Origin: Candidatus Heimdallarchaeota archaeon AB_125
Lineage (GTDB): Archaea > Asgardarchaeota > Heimdallarchaeia > Heimdallarchaeales > Heimdallarchaeaceae
DNA length: 9,793 nucleotides
Direction of reading: 5' to 3'
Assembly (NCBI GenBank): GCA_001940755.1
Contig: MEHH01000076.1
Location: forward strand, 1 to 9,793
Shown: piece by piece, positions 1 through 7,519 of the stretch
How positions within the stretch are numbered: the stretch's first letter is position 1
Layout of the letters: the number at the start of each line of letters is the position of its first letter
Program-made: the position numbers and the translations under genes
Notes under the pieces: generated by a model
The model's input: the letters and a program-made list of their open reading frames with translations, nothing else
Told to the model about the DNA's origin: nothing
The model's database searches: none

Positions 1-9
1 TATCAAAAG

Positions 10-1707
10 ATGAATACTCTCAGTAAGAAGCATAATAATGAAACTAGTGTAGATCCGCTTGGAGAACTTTATCAGGGAATCTTAACTAAAACTGCTAAAC
101 AAGGAAAAGGAATGATATTTACTCCAGTTCCCGTAATCAATTATATCCTACATCAAGTCGGTTTTCCAAATCAGTTATCAATAATAGACAACCAGACAAT
201 TATTGATTTATCATCAGGATCTGGTTTGTTCCTTGCAAAAGCTGTTGATCTTCTATTAAACCAGAATTTAGAGAGCACTTCTACTAGTGAAATATTAAGC
301 TACATTCAAGACAATGTCATTGGTTTTGATATAGATCTTATTGCAGTTTTTATTTCGAAATTTAATTTAGCTCTAACTATTCTTAATTGTTTTAAGGGAA
401 AATTCAGCCCAAAATTGTCATTTATTCCTAACATTCATCTAACAAATTCCTTAGATAAACAAGGTAAGAAGGATCCTTCTCAAGTTAAAGCTACTAAGAA
501 TAAGTTGTATGATTTTGTAGTAGGTAATCCACCATATATAGAAGCTAAACGTATGGATAAAAAAACTAAGAAGCTTTGTTTAGATAATTTTCCAAAAGCA
601 GCAAGAGCTCATTTTGATGTTTATTCATGCTTTGTAGAGTTAGGAATTGATCTGTTAAAAGCAGGAGGAAAGTTAGGATATATCATACCAAGTAAGTTTC
701 TTAGTTCCCGATATTCAAAAGAAATGAGGAGATATCTTCTTGAGAACAATCTGATTTCTGAAGTAGTCGATTTAACTCATCAAAATGTCTTCCAACCAGC
801 TGTTTATCCTATTATACTCATTTTGGATAAGAATAAGCAACAACAAACTTCTATCAAACTTGCACACAATGTTAACTATGATGAATTATTGTCAAGAAAC
901 TTTAATTCTAAAATCAAAAATATAGAAACTGAATTCTTTAATAGAACTACAAATAAAACAATCTTTCTTCCAGATTCAACATCTCTATCAATAATTGACA
1001 GTATACTAAACAAAGCTGAATTTAGGCTTGGAGATCTGATTAAGTTTCGATGGGCGATATCATTCCATAAAAGAGGTTTAAGAGAACACTTTGTTTTTGA
1101 AAAACCTACAAGTGACAAATCAAGGAAGTTTCTGGGAGGTAAGCCTTTTGGTGGTAATAGAGAGGTGGAAAGATATAGCATTAATTGGAGGGGTTATTAT
1201 CTAGAATATGATCACGAAAAAGCCATTGGAATGAAAAACAATTTTCCTGATATTGGAATATTCGGTTCAAAGAAGATAATCATATGTCAACATGCTTTAA
1301 GGATGAGAGCAACTATTGATGAAGAAGGATACGTCTGTAAGGATATCTTTCTATTAGGACATTTAACTCAAGAAGCTAAGAATTTGGGAATTAGTCTTGA
1401 GTTTATCCTCTCATTGTTAAATTCAGAATTATTCAGTTATCTATATTCAATCATGTATTCAAGCACTGAAATAACTGGAAAATATCTTCATTACTTGCCT
1501 ATGTATCTCCATGATTTACCTCTTATTCTTCCTGATAATAATCTCAAAGAGCAACTCGAGCAGAAAGTAACTGCATTGCTTAAACAAAAACATCTAAATC
1601 AATCAATAGATACAGAAGTTGATAATCATGTATATGATTTATTTCAATTAGAAGAGAAAGAGAGAAAATATGTAAAAAGACATATAAGTCAATATCTAGT
1701 GAAATAA
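10..1707 (+). CDS. N6-adenine DNA methyltransferase, Eco57I/TaqI type, without nuclease domain
   Basis: Probable site-specific DNA methyltransferase that moves a methyl group from S-adenosylmethionine to the exocyclic N6 of adenine. Visible motifs, in order: GMIFTP (residues 34-39, motif X region), DLSSGSGLFL (66-75, SAM-binding motif I), GFDID (105-109, acidic motif II/III region) and NPPY (173-176, catalytic motif IV). Residues about 340-540 look like a TaqI-type target-recognition domain, including the NSELFSYLYS and LPMYLHDLPLILP segments typical of its end. The tail (VYDLFQLEEKERKYV, 541-555) resembles the end of type IIG and BREX-type methylases. At 565 residues it has no room for an N-terminal PD-(D/E)XK nuclease, so it is a stand-alone or accessory methylase. 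A restriction partner could lie left of the window. The frame is open to the left edge, so the true start could be upstream of the ATG used. The next gene starts 55 bases downstream on the same strand. Confidence 0.88.
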   Translation: MNTLSKKHNNETSVDPLGELYQGILTKTAKQGKGMIFTPVPVINYILHQVGFPNQLSIIDNQTIIDLSSGSGLFLAKAVDLLLNQNLESTSTSEILSYIQDNVIGFDIDLIAVFISKFNLALTILNCFKGKFSPKLSFIPNIHLTNSLDKQGKKDPSQVKATKNKLYDFVVGNPPYIEAKRMDKKTKKLCLDNFPKAARAHFDVYSCFVELGIDLLKAGGKLGYIIPSKFLSSRYSKEMRRYLLENNLISEVVDLTHQNVFQPAVYPIILILDKNKQQQTSIKLAHNVNYDELLSRNFNSKIKNIETEFFNRTTNKTIFLPDSTSLSIIDSILNKAEFRLGDLIKFRWAISFHKRGLREHFVFEKPTSDKSRKFLGGKPFGGNREVERYSINWRGYYLEYDHEKAIGMKNNFPDIGIFGSKKIIICQHALRMRATIDEEGYVCKDIFLLGHLTQEAKNLGISLEFILSLLNSELFSYLYSIMYSSTEITGKYLHYLPMYLHDLPLILPDNNLKEQLEQKVTALLKQKHLNQSIDTEVDNHVYDLFQLEEKERKYVKRHISQYLVK

Positions 1708-1752
1708 CTTGAGCTGATACTTGGGAAAGAATAATAATACATCTAACCAAAT

Positions 1753-1758
1753 AGGGAT
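1753..1758 (+). promoter_or_regulatory. Shine-Dalgarno-like site fixing the start of the first membrane paralog
   Basis: AGGGAT lies 4 bases before the ATG at 1763. The longer reading frame could start at a TTG at 1721, but no comparable site precedes that codon, so the ATG is preferred. Confidence 0.5.
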
Positions 1759-1762
1759 TAAA

Positions 1763-3874
1763 ATGTCAAAAAAAGAAAAACCGTCTAAAGAAGCTGAATC
1801 AAGCAAAAAGATAGGTTTTTCAACAAAAATAAAAGAATACGGTAACAAGCAAATTGAAAAGATAAAGAATACATCCTCGTTATTTCAAGATAAACTTGTG
1901 AGAGGGATTAAGAAATTCTGGGCTTGGTTGAAAGTTAAAAGTAATGAGACTTGGTTCTTCTTAAAAGAGTATGTTTTTCATTATTACACTCCTCTTGGAT
2001 TCATTCTTCTTTTTGAGTATTACATCCTCATTTGGCCCATTTTGAAATTCTTTAAATACCTCTTTTTAATATTGTATCCTCCAAAATTAAGGAAATTTAC
2101 TGTTAAGAAGCTCAAAGTTTTGTGGGAAAAACTGCAAACCAAAGTATTTCCTTTTATGATGAGAGCTTCATTCATAATTCTAGCAGTTCTTTTTACAATA
2201 GTATCTGCAATAGGGAAGCTAAGCTTAACTATTTTTGACATAATTGTTCCAAGAGGATTAAGAGAATTAGTTCCCCTATTACAAATGTACAGGAAGTATG
2301 CTCTTACTGCAGCTAATTTCCTTTCAGGTCAAAAATCGAAAGAAATTCTAGAAGTTTCACAGGAGTTAGATGAAATAGTTCAAAAAGAGAGACAGATGAT
2401 CAAAGCCTACCCGATGCGAAGAGCATTTGGTGAAGTAATTAATGTAGCAATAGGAACTCCATTGATTATCATAGCAATCCCAACTATAGTTGTAAGAATA
2501 TTTAGAGTAGGATATGCTGTTTTCTTTTTCACATTCCCACACCTTTCTACTCTAGGCCCTCTAGGAACACCTAATATTTTTAGGTATCTTGATTTACTTT
2601 ATTTGTTCGAATATTGGTTCAATCTTAAACCTATATGGACAGTAGCTCTCTTTGGAACAGGTCTATTAGTCGTATCCTGGATAGCAACAATTTTTGGACC
2701 AATTTATGCATTGTTTCATCAGTGTAATGTATATTTGATGAGATGGGGAGCTTACAGATGGGCAAATATCTACAGAAGCTTAGAAAACTTCTTCTCTCTT
2801 CCATACCATGCAGCTAAATCTTCTTTCAGCTTCCTCGATGCACCTCCTGTTTCAACGGAAACGATGGTTGATTTCAGACTAGAAATTATGGAAGAAGTTG
2901 ATGCTATGAAAGAGAAAGTTCAACAACTTCTCACTCTCGATTCACGGAAAGTACCAGATAGATCAAAAGGGAATCTTGAAAGATTACTTAATGAAGCAGA
3001 ACTATCATTAAATGAACTAGATATATCTAAAATAACAAGCCAGACTGGGAGAACATTTGCTTTATTAATCTGGGCTAATGAATCATCTATTATTCCTTGG
3101 ATCAGACAAGAAGCAAAAATTCGATTTGCAAAGAAAAATGATATGAGTCGAAAAGAAGTAGATAAAGCATTCAAAGTGATTCTTAAGAAAATGGATGAGG
3201 GTTACATTAGTTATGATCTTTTCTCATCTGTTCTAATAACTGGAGCTCTTAAGGGAGTTGCAAAACAACAAACAAAATACGAACAAATAATGCCAGATGT
3301 AGAATATAATAAACTTGCAATTTCACTAGCTCTCGGAGCTCAGCAATATATTATGGATGAATTTACTATTATTCCTTGGTATGTGAGATATGGTAAGAAA
3401 CTAGCAATGGCTATTATAGCACCTTTAATGCCTTTTGTGATGTTAGTTTACATCTTCTACAAATATATCAGACACATTATACTTGCATTCTTCACTGCAA
3501 TCTTTTCAATAGGAACAAGAAAGATAGGGAGATTCTTTTCTCATAGGTTTAAGGAAATATCAGAAACTCTTACAACTACATATGATTCTGTTAGAAAAAG
3601 AGGTAGATCATTCAGTTTCAAAAATGATTTGAATATAGATTTTGCATCGATTTTTAAAACAGGATTGATATTCTTGTTAAAACTTGTACCAATGATAATT
3701 TGGTTATTTTTCAAGGGAATTTACAATTTTATCAGTCCAATCTGGACAAGAAGAAGTTTAGAAGAGAAACAAAAAAGAAGCTTTGAGAGAGATCTAACAA
3801 CTGAATCATTGATAGCAATGTATGAAGAGATTTACGAGAAGCTGTTAATTACAGACCTGCTTCTAACAAGATAA
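1763..3874 (+). CDS. Large multi-spanning membrane protein, paralog 1 of a tandem pair, function unknown
   Basis: I do not recognise this family. The 703-residue protein starts with a basic, lysine-rich tail of about 75 residues. Hydrophobic segments lie near 77-106, 133-160, 228-255, 290-320, 548-575 and 633-655. Between the fourth and fifth lies a soluble domain of about 220 residues, probably mostly helical. It is colinear with the next protein. Shared blocks include FDIxxPxxLRE (about 158), SKEIxEV and ELDE (about 192-204), FGPxY (311), ENFF and AAKSSFSFxDAPP (about 341-362), RTFALLIWAxE (430-440), SVLITGALKG (489-498), NKLAISLALG (516-525) and the tail motif LTTESLxxMYxEIYEK (678-693). 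Compared with its paralog it has an extra N-terminal membrane region and a longer loop between the third and fourth segments (about 255-290). No enzyme motif, transporter signature or nucleotide-binding loop is visible. The ATG at 1763 is chosen over an upstream TTG because AGGGAT precedes it. Co-transcription with the methyltransferase gene is possible but unproven. Confidence 0.8.
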   Translation: MSKKEKPSKEAESSKKIGFSTKIKEYGNKQIEKIKNTSSLFQDKLVRGIKKFWAWLKVKSNETWFFLKEYVFHYYTPLGFILLFEYYILIWPILKFFKYLFLILYPPKLRKFTVKKLKVLWEKLQTKVFPFMMRASFIILAVLFTIVSAIGKLSLTIFDIIVPRGLRELVPLLQMYRKYALTAANFLSGQKSKEILEVSQELDEIVQKERQMIKAYPMRRAFGEVINVAIGTPLIIIAIPTIVVRIFRVGYAVFFFTFPHLSTLGPLGTPNIFRYLDLLYLFEYWFNLKPIWTVALFGTGLLVVSWIATIFGPIYALFHQCNVYLMRWGAYRWANIYRSLENFFSLPYHAAKSSFSFLDAPPVSTETMVDFRLEIMEEVDAMKEKVQQLLTLDSRKVPDRSKGNLERLLNEAELSLNELDISKITSQTGRTFALLIWANESSIIPWIRQEAKIRFAKKNDMSRKEVDKAFKVILKKMDEGYISYDLFSSVLITGALKGVAKQQTKYEQIMPDVEYNKLAISLALGAQQYIMDEFTIIPWYVRYGKKLAMAIIAPLMPFVMLVYIFYKYIRHIILAFFTAIFSIGTRKIGRFFSHRFKEISETLTTTYDSVRKRGRSFSFKNDLNIDFASIFKTGLIFLLKLVPMIIWLFFKGIYNFISPIWTRRSLEEKQKRSFERDLTTESLIAMYEEIYEKLLITDLLLTR

Positions 3875-3906
3875 TTGATACATATCTCATTTGATAGTTT
3901 CACAAC

Positions 3907-3913
3907 TTTAAAA
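3907..3913 (+). promoter_or_regulatory. Putative archaeal TATA box for the second membrane paralog
   Basis: TTTAAAA, preceded by C, is centred 28 bases before the ATG at 3938. That is the spacing expected of an archaeal TATA box with transcription starting at or next to the start codon. No ribosome-binding site is visible before that ATG, which fits a leaderless mRNA. The box sits in the 63-base gap between the two paralog genes. Confidence 0.45.
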
Positions 3914-3937
3914 TTAGCATTTGACATTGTCTATGTA

Positions 3938-5671
3938 ATGGCTTCTTCAGAAATCATTGATGAGTCTAAAGAATTAGAAGAAGAATCAGTAGAGGAAATC
4001 AAAGAAGAATCTATAGAGGAAGGGGTAAAAAATAAGAAAACAAAGGATAGGAAAATTTCATTCACTATCTTATCTTTCCTTATCACTACAATTTCAGTAG
4101 GTGCTAAGTTTGCAATGATACTTTTTGATATTTTCATTCCAAAAGCTCTGAGAGAATATGTTCCTTTTTTCAATATGATCAGGAAAATCACTCTTCCAAT
4201 CTCAGAGATAATGGCAGGAAAGAAATCTAAAGAAATTTCTGAAGTTGCTAATGAATTGGATGAGCTTTCTCTAAGAGGACAAAAAGTTATGAAAAATTAT
4301 CCATTAAGAAGAACTATTGGTCAAGCAATGAGTATGGGAATCTCCCCAATAATTTTAGTTCTAATACCTACAATAATATGGGGTGAGGGTATTGTGAATA
4401 TGATTAAGGGAAAATGGCCTACTTTACCAACAGCTGTTATAATTATTGGTATGGGAACAATTATGTTACTAATTTCTTGGTTAGTGACTTTATTTGGTCC
4501 ACTTTATGTTGTATTTCACAACTCAAGTAAATATCTTCTAAAATTAGGAGCTTATACATGGGCTTCAATCTATCAAGATTTGGAAAATTTCTTTGCAATT
4601 CCCTACTACGCTGCAAAATCATCGTTTAGTTTTTTTGATGCACCGCCTATTTCTAGTGAAACTCTTCAAGAATTCAAACTAGACATAAAGGAGGAAATTG
4701 ATATAGTAAAAGAGAAAGTTGAGGGATTACTATCTCTGGATCCTAAGAATGTTCCAGAAAGATCAAAACAAGAACTTGAAAAATTACTAAAGAAAATTGA
4801 TATACCTTTAACAGAGTTTGATCTGGCTAAAGTTAAGGATTCTACATCTAGAACTTTTGCACTATTAATTTGGGCAAAGGAACAATCAATTCTACCTTGG
4901 AGAAGAAATGAAGCATTGCAGAGATTTGCAATAAGAAATCAGCTTACACAAGAAGAAGCCGAAGAAGCTTTCTATACATTGAATAGAAAGAGGAAAGATG
5001 AGGGAATTGAAGAAGAAACAATTAAATCAGTTTTAATAACTGGTGCACTGAAAGGAATAGAAAAACAAGAAGAGAAATACAAACAGATCATTACTGATTT
5101 AGAGATAAATAAACTAGCCATATCTCTAGCTTTAGGTACAGAACAGTATTTGGAAGATATTTATAAACCATTACCGAAATTCGTAGTGATTTTGAAAGCC
5201 ATTGGAGTTTCAATATTAGCTATTTTGATGCCATTCTTGCTCATAGTTCTTGCTATTTTGTTATATGTCAAACATGTATTGTTTACTTTAGCAAAAACAA
5301 TTTTCTCTAAGGGAACCATACAGATGCACAAGTATATTGGTAAAAGATATTCTGAAATCAAAGGAAACTTGATAGAAACTTATCAATCAGTAAAACAAAA
5401 AGGAAAAGAATTTTCATTTAAAGAGGATTTAGATTTTAACTTCAAAAAAATCTTTAAAACACTTGGTATCTTTCTCTTAAAATTCATATTAGTCTTACTA
5501 AAAATAGTTACTCTTTGGTCTTTCTGGAAAGCTCTATATGTTAGAATAGTAAAACTGATTCAAAGAAGAAAACCAGAAAATAAAATGAGAAGACTTTTTG
5601 AAAAAGAACTTACTACTGAATCCTTGGTTTTTATGTATCAGGAAATTTATGAAAAGTTCGTAATTACGTAA
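3938..5671 (+). CDS. Large multi-spanning membrane protein, paralog 2 of the tandem pair, function unknown
   Basis: This 577-residue protein is a close paralog of the preceding gene product and has no family assignment from me. The N-terminus (about 1-40) is acidic and hydrophilic, rich in Glu and then Lys, where paralog 1 has a basic tail plus extra membrane segments. Hydrophobic segments lie near 42-66, 132-150, 163-193, 413-443 and 504-530, with a soluble, charged helical domain in between (about 205-410). In the best-conserved block (206-243) 27 of 38 residues match paralog 1 without gaps, including AAKSSFSFFDAPP. Other shared blocks are RTFALLIWA (305-313), SVLITGALKG (364-373), NKLAISLALG (391-400) and LTTESLVFMYQEIYEK (558-573), which lies almost at the C-terminus. 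The ATG at 3938 is chosen because a TATA-like box sits 28 bases upstream. A TTG at 3875 would add 21 residues but lies only one base from the previous stop and lacks support. Confidence 0.8.
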   Translation: MASSEIIDESKELEEESVEEIKEESIEEGVKNKKTKDRKISFTILSFLITTISVGAKFAMILFDIFIPKALREYVPFFNMIRKITLPISEIMAGKKSKEISEVANELDELSLRGQKVMKNYPLRRTIGQAMSMGISPIILVLIPTIIWGEGIVNMIKGKWPTLPTAVIIIGMGTIMLLISWLVTLFGPLYVVFHNSSKYLLKLGAYTWASIYQDLENFFAIPYYAAKSSFSFFDAPPISSETLQEFKLDIKEEIDIVKEKVEGLLSLDPKNVPERSKQELEKLLKKIDIPLTEFDLAKVKDSTSRTFALLIWAKEQSILPWRRNEALQRFAIRNQLTQEEAEEAFYTLNRKRKDEGIEEETIKSVLITGALKGIEKQEEKYKQIITDLEINKLAISLALGTEQYLEDIYKPLPKFVVILKAIGVSILAILMPFLLIVLAILLYVKHVLFTLAKTIFSKGTIQMHKYIGKRYSEIKGNLIETYQSVKQKGKEFSFKEDLDFNFKKIFKTLGIFLLKFILVLLKIVTLWSFWKALYVRIVKLIQRRKPENKMRRLFEKELTTESLVFMYQEIYEKFVIT

Positions 5672-5738
5672 AGAACTTCAGTATTACTCATTACTGGGTA
5701 GCAAAACTTAAAAATGTGACTCAATCTATTCTTCTTGC

Positions 5739-5745
5739 TTTAAAA
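5739..5745 (+). promoter_or_regulatory. Putative archaeal TATA box for the EamA transporter gene
   Basis: TTTAAAA, again preceded by C, is the same eight-base string seen before the second membrane paralog. It is centred 32 bases before the ATG at 5774, predicting a leader of only about 5 bases. This suggests the transporter is transcribed separately from the membrane-protein genes. Confidence 0.4.
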
Positions 5746-5773
5746 GTCTTAACTGATACTGAGATGTAAAACC

Positions 5774-6835
5774 ATGACGAAAACTGATGAACCTGTGCTA
5801 AAGAAATTTGGTCCTGCACTAGTTTCTGTTGCAAATGCTGCTAGAGCTTTTGACGCACCAGTTAGATATCCTGTTCTATTCAGTGCCCCCTTTCTAGGTA
5901 GCGGTGGATTTAAAGGGACTATGGCTTTTCCAAGAATGTCGTCATTTGTTACTCTAATTGAGCATTTTTTTGGTTTTATTATTTTGTTTCCAATCCTACT
6001 GTTTGTAAGAGGTTTTGGAAGGTTAAAAGAAACAGTAAAAAGCTTCACTAAACTGGAATGGTTTGCAGTTATTTTCATATCTGTAGGAGGATCAGCATTG
6101 GGATTATTTTTCTTCTTAGTTTCTTTTGCATTAGGTAATCCTACTATTGCAATTTTATTACAAAAAGCTCAACCGTTAATCACTTTTATTTTTGCATTTT
6201 TCATTCTTAAAGAAAGACCATCAAAATGGTTCTGGGGAGCTTTAGCTCTTTCGTTGGTTGGAATCGGACTCATAGTCACTCCAGATATACAAGCAAGCAT
6301 TCAAACATTTGACTATTCGGGATTAATTGCAATTCTTTGCTCTTTAATTGCAGCAACTCTTTGGGGAGGGTCAACAGTTTTTGGAAGAATCCTAACTAAG
6401 AAAGTAGATTATTGGGATCTGACTTTACTAAGATATACTGGTGGTTTTCTATTCTTGTTAATCTTCAATATTATTCTTTTTACTTATACTAAAGACTATT
6501 ATGGGATGCTAGGACAATCTGTAGGTGTCTTTGGTCCTTTAAGTTGGAACTGGCCAATAGTTGTTTGTATTTTATTCTCAACAATATTTACTGGAGGTAT
6601 TCTACCTTTAGCTCTCTATTATTTTGGATTAAAAAGAACAAAAGCATCAGTAGCTGGTTTAGCTGAATTAGCTTTTCCACTTCTGGCAATTGTAGTAAAT
6701 TATTTCTTTCTAGGATTCAGTCTTGATTGGTATCAGGGTTCTGGAGCAATAATACTTCTACTTACGATCTCAGCTTTATCATTTATCAATGCCAAAGAAA
6801 TGGAGAAGAAATCAAAGAATCTAGAAGAAACCTAA
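5774..6835 (+). CDS. DMT-superfamily (EamA-type) membrane transporter
   Basis: Predicted drug/metabolite transporter of the EamA family, which moves small metabolites across the cytoplasmic membrane. The substrate cannot be told from the sequence. The 353 residues hold about ten hydrophobic segments arranged as two EamA repeats. Repeat 1 (about 35-168) has the signature stretch around GNPTIAILLQKAQPL and FFILKERPSKW (121-152), including the conserved Glu of LKE. Repeat 2 (about 183-337) has AELAFPLLAIVVNYFFLG (297-314). In the second repeat the usual acidic residue after LG is missing (LGFSLD). The first 30 residues form an atypical hydrophilic extension, and the first membrane segment departs from the usual EamA pattern. 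The tail (340-353) is charged. The gene is 102 bases from the preceding membrane-protein gene with its own TATA-like box, so a functional link is weak. It converges on the next gene with 5 bases between stop codons. Confidence 0.88.
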   Translation: MTKTDEPVLKKFGPALVSVANAARAFDAPVRYPVLFSAPFLGSGGFKGTMAFPRMSSFVTLIEHFFGFIILFPILLFVRGFGRLKETVKSFTKLEWFAVIFISVGGSALGLFFFLVSFALGNPTIAILLQKAQPLITFIFAFFILKERPSKWFWGALALSLVGIGLIVTPDIQASIQTFDYSGLIAILCSLIAATLWGGSTVFGRILTKKVDYWDLTLLRYTGGFLFLLIFNIILFTYTKDYYGMLGQSVGVFGPLSWNWPIVVCILFSTIFTGGILPLALYYFGLKRTKASVAGLAELAFPLLAIVVNYFFLGFSLDWYQGSGAIILLLTISALSFINAKEMEKKSKNLEET

Positions 6836-6840
6836 TAGTC

Positions 6841-7404
6841 TTACCAATCTATTCCGAAAGTAATTTCCAAGATATTAGGTCCTAAAACTTTTCCTTGATT
6901 AAAATTTAGAAGAGTAATTCTGTTTTTCAAATAAGATCGAACATCATTAAGAAGGATTTCATAACTACTACTGTCAATTTCCTTTTCTAGATGTAAAGTT
7001 ACTCCGAAGATTTTGACAGCACTGTCATATTCAATATCAACAGAAGCAAATGTGTGTTTGAAAAACTTAGAAGAAAACATTTCCTGAATTTCGGTGTATC
7101 TTTCAGTTAAAAACCATTGAGGAACAAGCTCAGCTTCTTCTTCAGTGACCTCTTTGTAGGTTTCTTTCTTCTTTTCATGATAATCACCAAGTAATTTGAA
7201 AATTAACTCATTTACTCTTAATAGAAGATACTCATTCAAGTTTTCACCTGGGAGAATCTTACCTTGTACATGTTTGTAATAATCACTAAACATCTCATCA
7301 CTATAATGAATCATTTTTGATTCAAACCATTTACCCACTATGGCTAAGACGTTATTTGTATCAAATTGAAACACTATTTTATCTGACTTTTCTTCATCAC
7401 TCAT
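6841..7404 (-). CDS. Unrecognised soluble protein, 187 residues
   Basis: I do not recognise this protein. It has no signal peptide, no membrane segment and no cysteine, so it should be cytosolic. The composition is acidic in the middle (EVTEEEAE, 85-92) and rich in aromatic residues. The central part (about 55-115) looks helical. The C-terminal third (about 118-187) reads as alternating strands and a helix (SVDIEY, IFGVTLHLE, SYEILLNDVRSYL, ILEITFGIDW), suggesting a small alpha/beta domain. Genuine coding is supported by full-length codon structure and by a good TATA box at 7453-7460, about 52 bases before the ATG. That would give a leader of roughly 26 bases carrying GAGAGA before the start. 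It is transcribed away from the 7520-8473 gene's end and meets the transporter gene tail to tail, so it is probably monocistronic. Confidence 0.7.
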   Translation of the reverse strand: MSDEEKSDKIVFQFDTNNVLAIVGKWFESKMIHYSDEMFSDYYKHVQGKILPGENLNEYLLLRVNELIFKLLGDYHEKKKETYKEVTEEEAELVPQWFLTERYTEIQEMFSSKFFKHTFASVDIEYDSAVKIFGVTLHLEKEIDSSSYEILLNDVRSYLKNRITLLNFNQGKVLGPNILEITFGIDW

Positions 7405-7452
7405 TGTAATTCTCTCTCAAGTGAGTATTGAAGTATACTTTGTAGTTTCTGG

Positions 7453-7460
7453 TTTATATA
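7453..7460 (-). promoter_or_regulatory. TATA box for the 187-residue protein gene
   Basis: Read on the minus strand this is TATATAAA, a very good archaeal TATA box, in the 115-base gap upstream of the ATG at 7404. The predicted transcription start is near 7430. Confidence 0.5.
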
Positions 7461-7519
7461 GTATTCTAATAAGCAAATGAATAGTCTAGAACATTAACTT
7501 ATAGTATATTTCTAAGATT

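Noticed and set aside
10..1707. Type IIG restriction-modification fusion or BREX PglX
   Set aside because: The protein has 565 residues with SAM motifs starting near residue 34, leaving no room for a nuclease domain, and it is about half the length of PglX.
1721..1762. TTG start adding 14 residues to the first membrane paralog
   Set aside because: The ATG at 1763 has AGGGAT at a proper distance, the TTG has none, and the added segment (Asn-rich) looks like translated spacer.
3875..3937. TTG start adding 21 residues to the second membrane paralog
   Set aside because: It begins directly after the previous stop, overlaps the TATA-like box, and the extra residues have no counterpart in paralog 1.
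5678..5700. CAGTA/TACTG inverted repeat after the second membrane paralog as a terminator
   Set aside because: The stem is only 5 base pairs with an 8-base loop and no T-run follows, so it is compatible with chance.
5749..6078. 109-codon open frame on the minus strand
   Set aside because: It lies antisense to the start of the EamA transporter, whose family match is clear. Its residues show no family character.
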